Shown here one piece after another: positions 40,601-55,600 of a stretch of DNA of 64,000 nt; positions within the stretch are counted from its first letter, which is position 1; each line of letters begins with the position of its first letter. This DNA comes from Sialis fuliginosa (taxonomy: Eukaryota > Arthropoda > Insecta > Megaloptera > Sialidae). Both the position numbers and the translations under genes were made by a program. The stretch is taken from assembly GCA_961205875.1 (NCBI GenBank), contig OY540809.1:13404267-13468266 (forward strand), given 5' to 3'. The notes beneath the pieces were generated by a model. It saw only the letters and a program-made list of their open reading frames with translations. It did not search any database and had not been told where the DNA came from.

Positions 40601-43600
40601 TGTATTATTATATATCAATAAAATTTAACCTTCATTTTGAGCACATAATAAAATTCATAAGAATTTTAAATACTGTAAAAATTCAAATTTCATGTTATGC
40701 GTTATATGCATTTACGTATGAAGTTTTAGGTTATTTGTTTGATGCACGTTTGACGTTTCAATATGTACATAGATAAAGAAATCATATAGACGTTATTGGT
40801 TGCAATGGTTGCAATATTTTCAAATGTAAAAATTTATTAGAAATCTCCATAATATTGAATTAAAAATTGATATTTTGGAGTTTTTATATGTATATAATCA
40901 CTTTTTACTTTGTATTTAATATGTCTCAACATTATTTTGTGTAAAAAAACCGAAATCGATATGACATTTCTGACAATGACATTTCTCAAATAAGGACCTC
41001 ATAGAATGTGTAAACTATTTGTGGAATAAATTTATTCCCTAGAGTAAAAGTTATCTGGCTTTTATAATACCGGGCCTTAAAGATAATGATGTAAGCTATA
41101 TTCTAAAAAAATTTCGAGTTTGTAAGATCGCACCAAGCTGAGATATTAACTTTTAACCCCTGAATCCTTGACACACGCATAACTTATGATTTTTTTACTC
41201 TCTGCAAGAAAGACTTACCTAATAGGAAATGGGTCTCCGTCAATTTGGTAGAAAATCTATATAAATATGATGTAGAATATTGTAGAACATGGGCACAAAG
41301 GTAATTCATGGACAGTTTTCAAGTTATTCAGTACGAAAAATCGAAAATAGTGTTATTTTCACGTATAATTATCAAAAATATTTAATTTATTATAAAATAA
41401 AGGAAGCCGAAAATCGTATGTATTTTCTTTATCCAAAATTTAAATAAATAGGGTAAGATTGCTTAAGTCGTACTACCGCCTCTAATAGTTGTAAAGTGTA
41501 CTTCCCAGTTGGCTATTTTAGTAAACATTGAAATTCGTTCAGTTGGCGTGTTCGTTTGAAAAATATTTTACAAATAAGTTTTTTACCAATTTCTTGTTAT
41601 TTTTGAACTAGATTCAGAAGAGTTTTTACTTGATAATATGGTGATAAAGACATTTTTAATGTTTGCTACGGATTTTGTAGTATTTAGTGAGTTATTTATG
41701 TAAAACGAATCGACTTACAGTTTTTACGTTATGTGATTGTGTTTTTTTAAATAAATATTAAATATAATAAATGTTATATGCTGTTTATTTTATAATGGTA
41801 CGACTTAAGCTATAGGTAGTACGACTTAGGACACTGGTTTCCTAAGTCGTACCGAATGTATTTTTTTTTATTAATAAAATTATTATCAAAATGATAAAAA
41901 ATTCGTTCTTTGTTGTAACAAATAGATCCCTAAATAATCAAAACAAATAATGTATACACATATTTTTTTATCAATCAATTCTTCAATCTATATCCATTTT
42001 CCCTTATGGGGTACGACTTAAGAAACCTTACCCTACATAATATCACAATTAATTATGTATATTAAACAGTAAATTAAACAATGTAATAAATAATGTATCT
42101 ATGCACATATGTTATATTTAGAAATTAATATTATAATTCAAAAACAAACAATACATTAATACGACAGCAGATAGAAACACATATGTTATAATTATAAAAT
42201 AAATGATGTTATATTTTACAATCATTTGTATTGGAAAAATACAGCTTCATTTTGCTTATCTTCACTGTTTACAAATGCTGTGCATATATGAAATAATAAT
42301 GTGATAGATAATAGGACTTATAGACAGTAACTGCAAATAATTACTTTCGGTCGATATTATCGAAAATGATATTTTAAGCAAAAAATTTCGTATGAATAAG
42401 GTACTGGCACCAGTCTTCATGGATATGACCCTGACTATTTTTAAATTAAATATACTGAATTAGAAATATTTGTTGATATTTGATTACTACCATTTCTGAA
42501 TATTAATCTATATACATTTAACTGTCTTACAGCGTGATTTGATGACAATCGGCCAATAGGTGTCAAAATGGTGGACATTTAAACTAATTATTAGTATAAT
42601 TTATTTATTAATTATTATATTATCATAGCAACTGTTTTACATTGTTTCAAATTTGACGATTATTTCTTTTATATCTTTTGTGTCGTAGTACTTATCATTT
42701 TGTAATCATTAGCAAGTGTCCATCACTGCGTGCTCATTACTGGTTTTACTTTATCCATTACTGGAGAAAAAAACATAAACAAAATAAAAGGTTATTATTT
42801 AAAAAACAAACTATATTTGCGGACTTTGATAATTAAATTGATTAAATAAAGAGTTACTTGTTTTATTAGTAACATGAGTTCATGAGAATTACAAAAAAGA
42901 AGCCCGTCAATCATAAAAACAGTAAACCTTGCTCTTATAGCGGCCATAACTAGTGCCAGTATCTTATGTGTCTGAAAATTATTCTTGAGAGAGTTACAGC
43001 TCCTCAAAATTTACATCCCCCCCCCGATACCTAAAAAATAACAATGAAATAATGCCAATTTAATAAATATATTACCTATTTATTAAAAAAATGTAATATT
43101 TAAGAACTTTGCAGATATAACTTAATAACTGTATCTTGGTTTCCAGATGTAAGTAAAGTTTTTTGGTCGAATCTAAAAACACATGTTATTATTTATTTCT
43201 ATAATACATGAATATAGTGAGATCGTTTTCTATTTTTTTGTATCCTCTAGTCCTCTACATTCTTTTTGTGTAGGATGTATTTTAAAATTATCTGTAATTA
43301 AATTTTCAAAACTGCACCTTATGCATTTTTTACGTTACTGACACCTGACATTTTAAGTTATTTATTAGAGAAATTTTGAAAGACCGAGGTCTACGACTAA
43401 ATTCAAAAATATCGATTTAAATTTTATGGGCATCTACCCACACTACCCTATCTAAGTTACGCCACATTTTTATTTTATTTTGAAAATAAATTAATTCTGT
43501 TCTATGGTGTGGATTTTTAACAAAAACGACGAAAAAAATTATTTGGAAAATAAACTAAGAAAAACCAAAAAAGTATTCAATATTAATATTTTTTCAATTT

Positions 43601-46600
43601 ATATATAGGACCCGACGAAACTACGTGATCTTTTTAAATATCAAAACTCATGGATTTAATGTTACCCAAAATTCCCTATTGACTAATAAATCTAAAATTT
43701 CTAAAATAGATTTACTTATAGTCGGAAATAATGAAAAATTTGAAAAATTTTTATCAGAATTTTTCGCTTATAAGTGTCTCTATATTTCATTTTTTTTACT
43801 TTCTTATACGTGTGAAATTAAAAAAAATAGTCTTTTTTTTGTAATTATATATAATTTTCATTATTTTATCTATCATAAATCATAATTGTTAAATAAAATA
43901 ATGTGTAATATTTCGGAGGATAGGGGTCTAACCCCTTAAACGTTCCCCACTGAGTTTACCTAAGTATTGATCTTTGTTCATTTTTTGTTACAAAGTTAGG
44001 CGATTTAATTAAATATAATTAAATAAAACAATCATATTTATTGTTGATATTAGTTTCACAATAAAAATTTTAATAAAATAATAAGAAAAAATATCTTTGT
44101 AGTTATCTATTATACATAAAATAATATTTAATTACTTTATCTAATCCAGAGCAATTGTTTATGCAGTACATCTTTCTTAATATTTGTAAGAATAATTAAC
44201 AAATAATCATAAATGTAGGGCAAAATGGAAATTTTTTATAAATGGGCGGTTTAACTTTATTTGTCAATTTGAGATATGAAAAATTACATGAAACGTATTT
44301 TAAATAAAAATAAAGGTGTGTCTTATTTTTTCTTGTCTTGTTTCTACGAAGTACCTACACTAATAAATCTCGTGAGATATCGTATATGTTACTGTCAACT
44401 TTCAATACAAGATAATAAAAATCCTGTTGGGATTTCTATAATTGAAACGCATGTATCGCGAAATTATTTAAATTCGTAATTTCAACAGAATTACACGTTT
44501 TGTAGGTCTTTGAATCGAGTGCAAATAATTTTGCTATGACGTCTGTGTGTCGGTCTGTAAACGTTCTATAGATTCAAAGAATTAAAATGTAATATATTTC
44601 AACACCTCGTAAAGAAATTAGAACTTGCTTTACAGTATGGTACATTTTGATAATTTTTAAAAAAATTTGTGTTTTTTCCAACTTTACACAAAAACTATTA
44701 AACCGATTTTGATAGAACTTTCACTGTTAAAAGGCCTTAATTAATTTAGGCTATAAAATCATTATTATTAAATATTAAGACAGACCCGTATTAAGGAAAA
44801 TATATAGTTGAATTTTTTTAATAACTACCACAGATCATTAAAAAAAAGTTACCATTTAAAAAACAATAAATAAAAAATATCGTAGCTTAATTTGCGAAAA
44901 ACAAATAAATAAATTTTGACTGATTCTTCTAGTGTAAAAATGTATTAAAATAAAAAAAAATCGAATGCCTTCCACGTTGACGTATTAACTAGTATTTAAA
45001 ATTCAAATTTTGAGTGGTTTTCACCCCTTCAACGGCTGTTTGGCACGTAAAAATAATAAATATCCTTACCAAGTACCATGTAGGTACCTAGTCTTATCAA
45101 AATTAGTGAGATAATACTCACAACGTTCACTTTTTAGACGATAAAAGATACAAAATTTCGAATATTTCCAAAATCCCTAATTCGATTAGCACTAAAATCA
45201 ATAGGTCTGAAGTACTCACTGAGACAAACATTTTCCCCAAAAATAATTCAGATTGGTGCATTTTTACAGTAGTTATCATGAACGAAAGAATATTCTACAT
45301 CCAGATCTGGATGTAGAACTTTTCTTCATCCAACTTTTCTTTAAGTTTTGAAGGTAGTACAATCAGAATCTACTCTTACCTCGGACACGAAATTTCGTCG
45401 GTATTACAATACTTCCATTTCTTTCAGATCATGGAAGTAAAAATAATTTAATTTAATTTAATTAATAATAATTTAATTCACTGCATCTATATCGAGCTTC
45501 TACTGTATTTGATACATTCAAGAACAGGTCATGTTATTGTGTACATATGTATACAAATATCTAATTACAAAACATGAATATAAATAATTATTGACCTCCG
45601 ATTTTATCAGATAAATAAACAAAAACTATTGTTAAGGATTAAGGACCCGAGAAGTTAAAAAAAGATTTAACGGTACAATCAAATTACGTTAAATTTGAAT
45701 GGGAATCACAGACAGTACTGCATGTTTAGAATGTTTAAATTGTTTTTTTTTTATATGAAGTTTCCTCCGCGAAGGTTAGTATGGACATTCTTTACTTTAT
45801 GGTAAAAGTTATATTAAGAAAAAAGCTGCCTTTTAAAAACGACAAATCAAGGTCGGTCACAATACGAATTCTGTTGTTTAGAGTTTCCGTGTTTACTCGA
45901 AAAATACGCCCCTTTTAAGTATTAGGGCAGTAGAAATGTAGACTATATAAAAAAACTTTTTAAGAAAAAATAAAACCGACTGAAACAAAACCCTAAAAAC
46001 ACTGAAAAGTGTATTATAATTAAATTTAACAGTTTTTGAAGTTGGTTTTATTCAGGGCTTCGAACCGGAACTGAAACGAAAATCGAAAACCGGAAAACCG
46101 TTATTTTTTGCCGGAACGAAAACCAGAACAGAACCGAAATAAAAATATCGGTTTTTACGGTTCAGTACATGTTAAAATACGTGTGTTAACATGATCTTAT
46201 TTCCCACTTCAATTGTCGTTTGGATTATCATACAAGTACCATAAAGTATTCTAAATTATGGTAGAAAATTTTTTTTTAATACAAATATTTTTTTTTTAAT
46301 TAATCACTCGGAGCTGAACCGAAAACCGAAAAAACCTTTTGCTTTCATATGTCGATAAGTCCGAAAAATCTTATTTCCTTGGACATAAAAAATATGACGT
46401 AAGCACCCACTACGGAAAGATTTTTCAAAATTAAATCCCTACGGGGGTAAAAGGAGGTGTAAAAATTTGTAAGAAAAAATATTTTTTGGTTGGATTTACT
46501 TGATAATTAGCATAGATACTCTAAAATATAAACCTACTAGCTGCTACCCGCGACTTCGCTCGCGTGGATTTCGAAACCCTTCATATGTGACAGGGGGTAA

Positions 46601-49600
46601 AATATTAAATTTATCTTATTTTTAGTTTTCTTTAATTATACAAAATCGTAAATGTGTCGGCTCCTATGCGAGATAGAGGGGGGTTTTCCGCCCTAAAACC
46701 CCCGCCCCCGTGGTATTTTTCCCGCTGGATCGAATAAAACCACTTACAACCCTTCATATGTAACGGGTAAAATATTAATTACTAAAAAAAATTAAAAATT
46801 TTCCTCTCCCTTGCAATTCCTTAGGGGTTGAATTTTCGAGATACGAAATAGCCTTAATCCGTCCTCGGGATGTAAGCTATCTCACTGCCAAATTTCATCA
46901 AAATCGGTAAAGCAGTTTAGTCGTGAACAGGTAACAAATAGACAGACTGAGAGATACACTTTCGCATTTATAATATAAGTCGCGACTCCTATGTAAGATA
47001 AGGGGTTGTTTTGTCCCCCTAATAATCCCTCTTCCGTAGTATTTTTGCCCGCCAGATCGAATGTAATCAATTACAACTCTTCATATGTGACAGGGGGTAA
47101 AATATAAAATTTTTCTTATTTTTAGTTTTCTTTCATTATACAAAATCGTAAATATCTCGGCTCCTATGCGAGATAGAGGGTTGTTTTGCCCCCTAAAACC
47201 TACGCCCCCGTGGTATTTTTCCCGCCGGATCGAATAAAACCACTTACAACCCTTCATATGTATCGGGGGGTAAAATAATAATTACTAAAAAAAATTTAAA
47301 AATTTCCACCCCCTTGCAATTTCTTAGAGGTTGAATTTTTAAGATACGAAATAGCCTATGTCCGTCCTCGGGATGCAAGCTATCTCACTGCCAAATTTCA
47401 TCAAAATCGGTAAAGCGGTTTAGCCGTGAAAAGGTAACAAACAGAAAACAGACAGACAAACACACTTTCGCATTTATAATATTAGTATGGATATCGTAAA
47501 ATGTCCAAATATTACTTTACTTAATATTTTATTAACTAATTAAAATTTGAACAATAAAACTTAAATTTTTCGAAAAATTGTTCATTCGAAGAATTTTGAT
47601 TCAAAAAATTGTGATTCGAAAAATTGTGTTTCGAAAAATTTACACCAAACCTAATAATTAATTTCGATATTTTACCTTTCATAGAAGTGAAATGTTTCTT
47701 CATATTTAAATTTTCAATCAATATAGGCATTTCAAAATATTTAATTGTTAATATGTGTCAAAAATCATTTAATTGTTCGACAAAATATTTTAAAGAGACA
47801 TAATCATAGTAACCTAAATTAATAAAATAAAATATTGAAACCGTAAATTATAAAATTCCGTATTCCATGGCTAGGTACTATGTTTTTATATACCTAAATT
47901 ATAACATACCTGGTTAAATTATTTCTATATCGTCCCCTCCAAAGCAAAGTATCGTAAGATACACTTTTTGCGAAATTGAGAATTATCGATTCTAAAAATC
48001 TCATATATAAGCGACAAAATTCTCTTTTCCGCTAAAAAATCTGTTAAAACTTTTATCGTATTCCTCCAGACAATGTATTCTAAGCACCGATATCTGTTTT
48101 ATGAAATATCGTAACCAACAATAATATAGTATCGTAACCAGTGACGTAGCTAGCCCTGAGTGGATCCTGACTGGCCTATATGGTAGGTACTTTCCCGCGA
48201 CGGAATAATATAGTGCTGTGACGGAGTGCTTTCTTATTTATTCATTAGAGCTGGGTTTTTATCAATTTTAATTTTATTAATTTTAAGATATTTTAGAAAA
48301 ATCGTACCTGTTAAAACTTTATTGCACAAACTAAATATGGTTTCTCTATGAGGTTTTTTCAATATATTTTTTACCCTCAATAACTCAATTTGGTTGATAT
48401 TGAAGTATGATGTAGAACAGTGCTTCCTAAACTTTTCCTACGACAGAACACTTCACAAATCCTGAAATTTTAATGGAACGTCTTGGTTATTTTGTAAGTA
48501 ATATATAAAATAAGGAAAAAAGTAAATTTAAATCAGTCAAGCATGTTTGAACTTCTCGCAGCATTTAAAAACATTGAATATTAACTTTGATATTTTTTAC
48601 GCTTAAACTGATAAGACATACGTTATATATCGTAGTACAGGTATTCCTCGACTTACAACCGAGATAGGTTTCTAAACATCGATCGTAAATAGAATAAGTT
48701 GTAAGTTAACACGTACAATATGTACATATTTTTGCTTTGGACGTTTTCCTTGATGTGAAGCGAATCGCATTTTCTATACATAACAAACAGTTGCGGGTTC
48801 CCAAAAATATCTACATAAATAATAATAAATTACATTTTTGGGAAATTCCCGGAACTGTTTGTTTCATTTATGTAATATGTGCATGTAAGAAAGAGACAAA
48901 GACAATTATAAGTCGAGGATTACCTGTATATTTGTTTACGATGCGTTTTCAACTCTTGTCGTATGAAAATATATTGCATACTAAATACATATTATGACAT
49001 TTGTTTCTGATATGACAACGACAAAAAATTATTTTATGACTTCTGGTACATGTATTGTATTACATCATGTACTTACATGATTTGAACATTTTATGAATAT
49101 TAAAAATAATTTCATTTTTGGTTTTTCTGCTCGTGTCTTTCAAAAATTCATCAATGTGTCTATATAAATACATTATTAGCTCTTGTAGATACTCGTACAC
49201 CCTTTGTACAATTAATTAATTAATTACAATCAAATATAGGTCTTGTCAATTGAATGAAGCTTTCGTAACAATTTGCAATAAATCAACATCTTGTTTTAAT
49301 TTTGTAAATGTACATTTTAGGTTAGTACATTGGGTAAAGATGACAGATATACAGTTTCAAACAACAATTAAAATAATATCATTTAAAATTACAATGTTAA
49401 TTTGAAATTATATAAATTCTTCTGATATTTATGATTACAAATAAATATAATAAAATACCTATACCTATGAAAGTAAAAATATTGATAATTCAATGACTTA
49501 AGATTAAAAAAATGTCATTATATACCTACTTAATTTTTATTTGTACCGGGAACACATATCTATCGCCGAATGTTGGTCGAATTGTGTCCGAATGCTGTAA

Positions 49601-52600
49601 TTGTTTGTCTTCAATTTTTTTGTCAAATTTATTTATGAAAATTTTAATTATATATTACATTAGAGTTGTGCATATTTTTTCATTCGTTATGTTCTTTATA
49701 TTTCTTTTTTGTTATATTTTATTGTTCACTTCAAAATTTTAAATGGCCACTGACATTTAAATTTTTTTAAAATAATCAATAAAATATAATGTATCCATAG
49801 TTACGACATTTGCAATTAATTTAGTAAATGCTTAAAGCGCATTATATGTAAACGTATTTTGTTTATTTTCTCCTCTTTAACATATCTTTTTCAAAAATCA
49901 GACACGGGTTTATGGTTGTCAATTAACCAAAGTATTTGAAAAAAATTAAAAAAATCTAATATCGGTTTTCGTTTTGATACTTTTTTACATCAAAACTTTT
50001 TTTTTCCTTTTTTTTTCTTTTTTTTTAAATCTGAAATTTGAACCTTACATTATATCGCCCAAGGAATATAAAAAAAATAATAAAAAAATTCTAACTTTTT
50101 TTTTGAAAAATTGGGGGCCCCTTGTTACCCCATTTATAAACTTTTTCAAAAAAGGCCCACTAGTTGTTATTTTTTACCCCCAAGTAATGTATATACCAAA
50201 TTTCAAGTTTCTCCGATGAGTGGAAATGGTCAAAAAAATGATTATCAGTCAGTCAGGGCACTTCGTTATATATAGTAGATATAAGTTTAATTAATGAATA
50301 CTTAATACTTCCCCTATAGTTGGCTTTGGATTCTTAATGGTTCAAATTTAATATTTTCAACATGTCCAGCTGTATAGTTAAATCAGTACAAGAGAAGTAA
50401 ACAACCTTATAATGATAGTTAATAAACAACTTGTGTACTAATAAAAATTGCAGTGTGTATAAATAAATAAGTAAATACCAAAGAAAGCTGATGGACTCTA
50501 GTAACTCAAGGATTAAAAAATATATTTTAATGAGAAGGGAATTAACTGTAAATAACAATTCTTGTTTACCTCAGTCAATCCTATACATGAACTGTGTTAT
50601 GCATTAATATATCAACCCACACAAAGCTCATAATTCGTTTTTGATGCGCGCAAAGTGCTTTTGGTACAAACATTTATTTTTTAATGGAAAAAGTAATTTG
50701 GCGTTTGGTTAGTTAATTAGATACATTTTCTAATAAAATCTGAAAACATTTTTTTTAATAATCTTTCTCTTTAACATGTTTTTTATTAAATTATAATTTA
50801 AATGAAAATTTTACAGTCATGAGCTGTTTTCTATAACATTATTTTATATGAAACCGCATTAATGATATTTTTGTGAGTTAAAGATACATTAGTGTATAAC
50901 ACAGTCCACTTATCAATACTGATATATACATATATTAAGATCATTTCTAGTCGATACAATGTACAGTCGTATGCAGAAGTGGTCTTCCAGTTTTCAATCA
51001 TATCCGCTTATCACAAACTTAGTAGGCTCCTCTCATTTGATTATTATAATATTTAAATCATTTCTCTATGTACCAAACAAAGACAGATCTGCTAGGTAAA
51101 AAAGTACAATTCGTTTATAATACCTATATACTCATATATATGTATTTGTACGATTAAATTATTACATAATCTATTGAAAATTGTATAAGTAAATTTTATA
51201 GCAATAATATTTGATATTCCGAATTTTAGTAGGTATTTAAATATGTTAAACTTGATATAAAATGAATTAATGAAATGGACGTATATTTGTGTTTTTATTT
51301 AAAAAGATGTAATTATATAAGCTCCGCCCTAGAAAAAGATAACCGTCTTTTTATTTTTGAATCTGTTGTTAGCGATTTTGGCCTTTACAGTGGCAGACGA
51401 TTAATACTGTATCCATTTAGAACTACTGTCTGCCATTTAAATTAGAGATGCCACGAATATTCGGCTACTATTCGGTATTCGGCCAATTCGCCTACTTTTT
51501 TTACTATTCGGTATTCGGTCGATTATTGCGAACCATTCGGCCGAATACCGAATACCAAATCATGAAAAAAACGCATAATAAATATTACTCACAGAATTTT
51601 TTACTTTAACAAGAAATCAGCATATTTAATACTTAAAATCTATCAGTGGTAAGTTATGATGAATGAAAACAATTTTTTCAGCATTTGTTGATAGCAAACG
51701 ATTGCACTTTTCCTCATAAATTACACCTGCTTCCGAAAATATCGAAAATAGGTGATTTTTTATTAAATGGTACCATTTCATAAAGCTTTTCGCGAAGAAA
51801 CAGTGATATTTGTTAAGATATACAGTGTATATCTTAACAAATATCAATATACACAGTTATATTGTATATTATACACACTATAAGTAACACAATTTGATGT
51901 AACAATCAACAAATAATGCGTTTTATGACACGACCTACTCGCAAATGAAACAAATACGCCCGAATATTCGGCGCTTCGGCCGAGAGCCTAGCCGAATATT
52001 CGGTATTCAGTATTCGGCAAAATCACTATTTGTGGCATCTCTAATTTAAATTATTTTGGGCGCCGTATGTTAAGTACAGTTTGACCACCCCTGGTTTAAT
52101 AACCACGTCTAGTCTCTATGCATTTCTAATTACATATTAGAAACCGGCAATGAATGCGCTGTACTAATAATAATCCACTTGACTGGACACGCTGAATTTG
52201 ACTTAACATTGGTCAGTAGGTAAGTCAGGTATAATTAACGTGAAAAAGAATAACATTGCAGTGAGTGAAAGTGTTATTCTCTATAAACCCTTTATCTATG
52301 GCATACATGTGGTCTGCCTAAGGCAACACAGCAAGTCGGCGCCTCCAAATAAATATTCACAATTTAAATAAAAAATACAGAAAATAAGTATAGTCGAAAA
52401 AAATCATTTTTAAGGAGAGAACAAACAGTGTTGAATTCAGAATAGGACCCCCCCCCCCTTCTTTAAAGGCAATATAAAATTACTTCCGACCATAGACATA
52501 GAGAATGGATCAGGCATCTGACTCGAGAGCAGAGTGGTGTCAAAAGAGATAGAAACAGGTTTGGAATATACTTGTCATTTTTTTAAACAGGAGTGTAACT

Positions 52601-55600
52601 ATTTCATTCTTAGTCCCGAACATTAAAAATATTCAGAGATATTATCATATATTAATCTACTGTTAATTAATATATGATATTATTATACTATATGTATATA
52701 AAGAGGTTAAAATAATTAACATTATAAAAAAAATTTATTTAAAAAAAGAAACAATTATTGATTTCTAATAATATAAGTTTCGAATTTTTTTAACCAATTT
52801 TAATATCTTGTTCTAATAACAAAAAAAAATATTTAAAATTTTGTTAAGTAAATCTTGTATGTGCTGTTTGTAAGTACAATCCACCTCATCATTTTGTAGC
52901 AACCACATGGGAATTGATTTAAAACTATTTTTTATTAATATACATATATTTAATATTTTTGTAGCAAAAATGTTATTTTCCCGGAATATCCGTTCATAAT
53001 TTTGAAAATTTCTATCAGATCAATTGATGCTTTTTTAAATTTCCTCGATGAAATATGAACCATTATAGTATGTTTATTGTTTATATTATTTACTTTTCTA
53101 ATAAATAACTTATTGCACAAAAATCACAAGATATATATTCAAAAATATATCTGATACAACCCTGAACTATAGTAAGCTACCAATCAGGATCTTAGAAAAA
53201 GATATCGATATATTCCAAACTACACTGCATCTCTCTCTCACTTTTTGAACAGATGTTACACCATTGTGTTAATACAGAATGCACTGTCCATTCTCTATGT
53301 CTATGCTTCCGACCAAAATAGAGTAATTTTTATACCCCAATATACGAGTAAATATAATAGAAAGTTCATCCCATTTAGACCCCCCCCCCCCCTAGGAGTT
53401 TTAAAATTTCTTCCCAGAGTAAACTTAGTGGATTTAACATCGGTTAATTGAAGAAGTAATTTACTTTTTTTTTTTTTTTCTAAAAAAAAAAAAATTTATA
53501 TAAAGTGTGTGTTTTAGAATTTTAAATCACCTGTATATTTGCACTATCAATTGCTGTTGAGATTGAATATCCTGTTTTCAATTGACTAAATATGCAAATA
53601 CATAATACCAAAACATCTAAACAATAATCGTTCTTTGCTATTTATACAGTGACATTTCTAAGCGTGGCCAAAGGGGCCTTTTCAGAACCCTATGGATTAC
53701 ATTACTAATCCTTTATGTGCCTGTGAGACAAATAATATTGTTACTCCTCAAAGGTTCAGACGATCTAAAGCGTTTGTGCGTCTTTTAACAATTTCACTTA
53801 TTTTAGATCTAATAACTAATCTACTATCAACTAATATCAAACAAAAAAATTCAGGCAAGACATACACGAGTGTATGCCATAAGGGTTCCGAAGTACGTAC
53901 TACGTGAAATGTTTGGAACCACTTACAGGTGCATTTTTAAGTTAAAGTTAAAATATAAAAAAGTGTCAAGTTCTACTAATTGAGATCTATATTTTGACAT
54001 ACCACATGCCTAGATATAAAAAAAAAATTATGACGCCCCTCCCTATAATTCCAAAATTTAAAATTATATTGTTGACTTTAGTATTTGTCGTTGGTAGTCC
54101 CACCAAAGCCTCGTTACCAAATTTTTTTCAGATTTTTTGAGCCAGTAGTTACAGAGATAGAGGGGGGGGGGGGGACAAAATAAAACACTGCTTTTAGCCC
54201 CCTACAGGCGCCATTTTTGAGTTAGAAAAAAAAAAAAAAATAGGGGCATATTCTACTAATTGAGACGTACATTTTGACGTGCCACACGTCTTGGTATACA
54301 ATTTTTTTGTTTTTTTGGATTTGCTTTAAAGCCCCCTACAGGCACCATTTTTGATTTAGAAAAAAAATAAAAAAAGGGTCAAATTCCGCTTGTTTGGTTA
54401 TACATTTTAACTTGCCACATGCCTTGGTATAAAAAAAATATTTTTTTACCTAGCTTTAGCTCCTTATTGCCCCCCCTGAAAAATTATTTATTCAATAAAT
54501 TTGTACATATTTTACTAGAGGGTGTCATTTTACATGTTCAGTAAAAATTTCAAGTTTCTAGCTTATGTGGTTTACAAGCTATTTAGCTTTGAGTGAAAAG
54601 GACGGACGACAAAGCGATATTAATAGGGTTTCTTCGGAACCCTAAAAACGTACAAGCACATCATAATATTTATAAGAAACTGCAAACTAAATATACAATA
54701 TTAGTAAAATTTTATTTATGTACTCCCAAATCCTTAGTCACCCCAACACAATATCCCGTATACTCCCCCCCCCCCCCCCCATTTGTCAACACCTGCAATG
54801 ATCGGTCCATCAGCAACTTCCCAATCCTTCTTGCAAAACAACAAAAATCTATACACACACAACTGAGCTGTTGGACTAGAAGAGATTCTGCCGACAAATA
54901 ATTCAAGAAAAAAAGAAGACCGATTTATGATTAGTTGCCACAATATGACATAAATAAACAACTGTAGATCGCATACGACAAGCATGCCTAACGATTTTCA
55001 GTATTTCAAAACATCAATTTCCAGGTAGAATGATTTATGATTAGTCCTTTCTAAAGATACTCCGATAAGAATTATGACAGCGTCGCTATTTTGGAACCGG
55101 CGGTGGCCTGATTTATTTAAAGAATTAGCTATTTATTTTTTTCAGCGAGCATAAAAAATAAAATTAACTAATTAAGTATATTGATTGATAAAACCAGAAA
55201 ATACAGCAGAAATCAATTCAGGCTGTCAGAACTCTAACCATGAGTATCTCTAATCAGCCATTTCCACTTTTAACGAAGATGCTCAAAATATGTCCCCGAT
55301 ATTGCATAATTATTTTTTAACTACAAGGAAAAATAAAAAGCTTAATTGCGAAATGATAAAAAAAACTGCTTTCATATTCGATTTTTAAAGTTTATTTTAA
55401 AACGTCCGAAATCCAATAAATACAAAAATAATTGCAAAATGACATGTCGTTTTTACAAAAAAACAATTTCGCTTTTCTAATTTATCACACCCACAGTCCA
55501 TAATCAGGTTAAAAAGTTCCTTTCTCTTGCAAAAAGGACCGGTCATATCGGTTTTCGAATTTGGAAATATCACCAGAGCAGATTAAAATACATTTTTGGA

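Noticed and set aside
47536-47730. 64-codon frame with repeated FSKHNFSNHNF-like peptides
   Set aside because: Translation of a 14-16-bp minisatellite.
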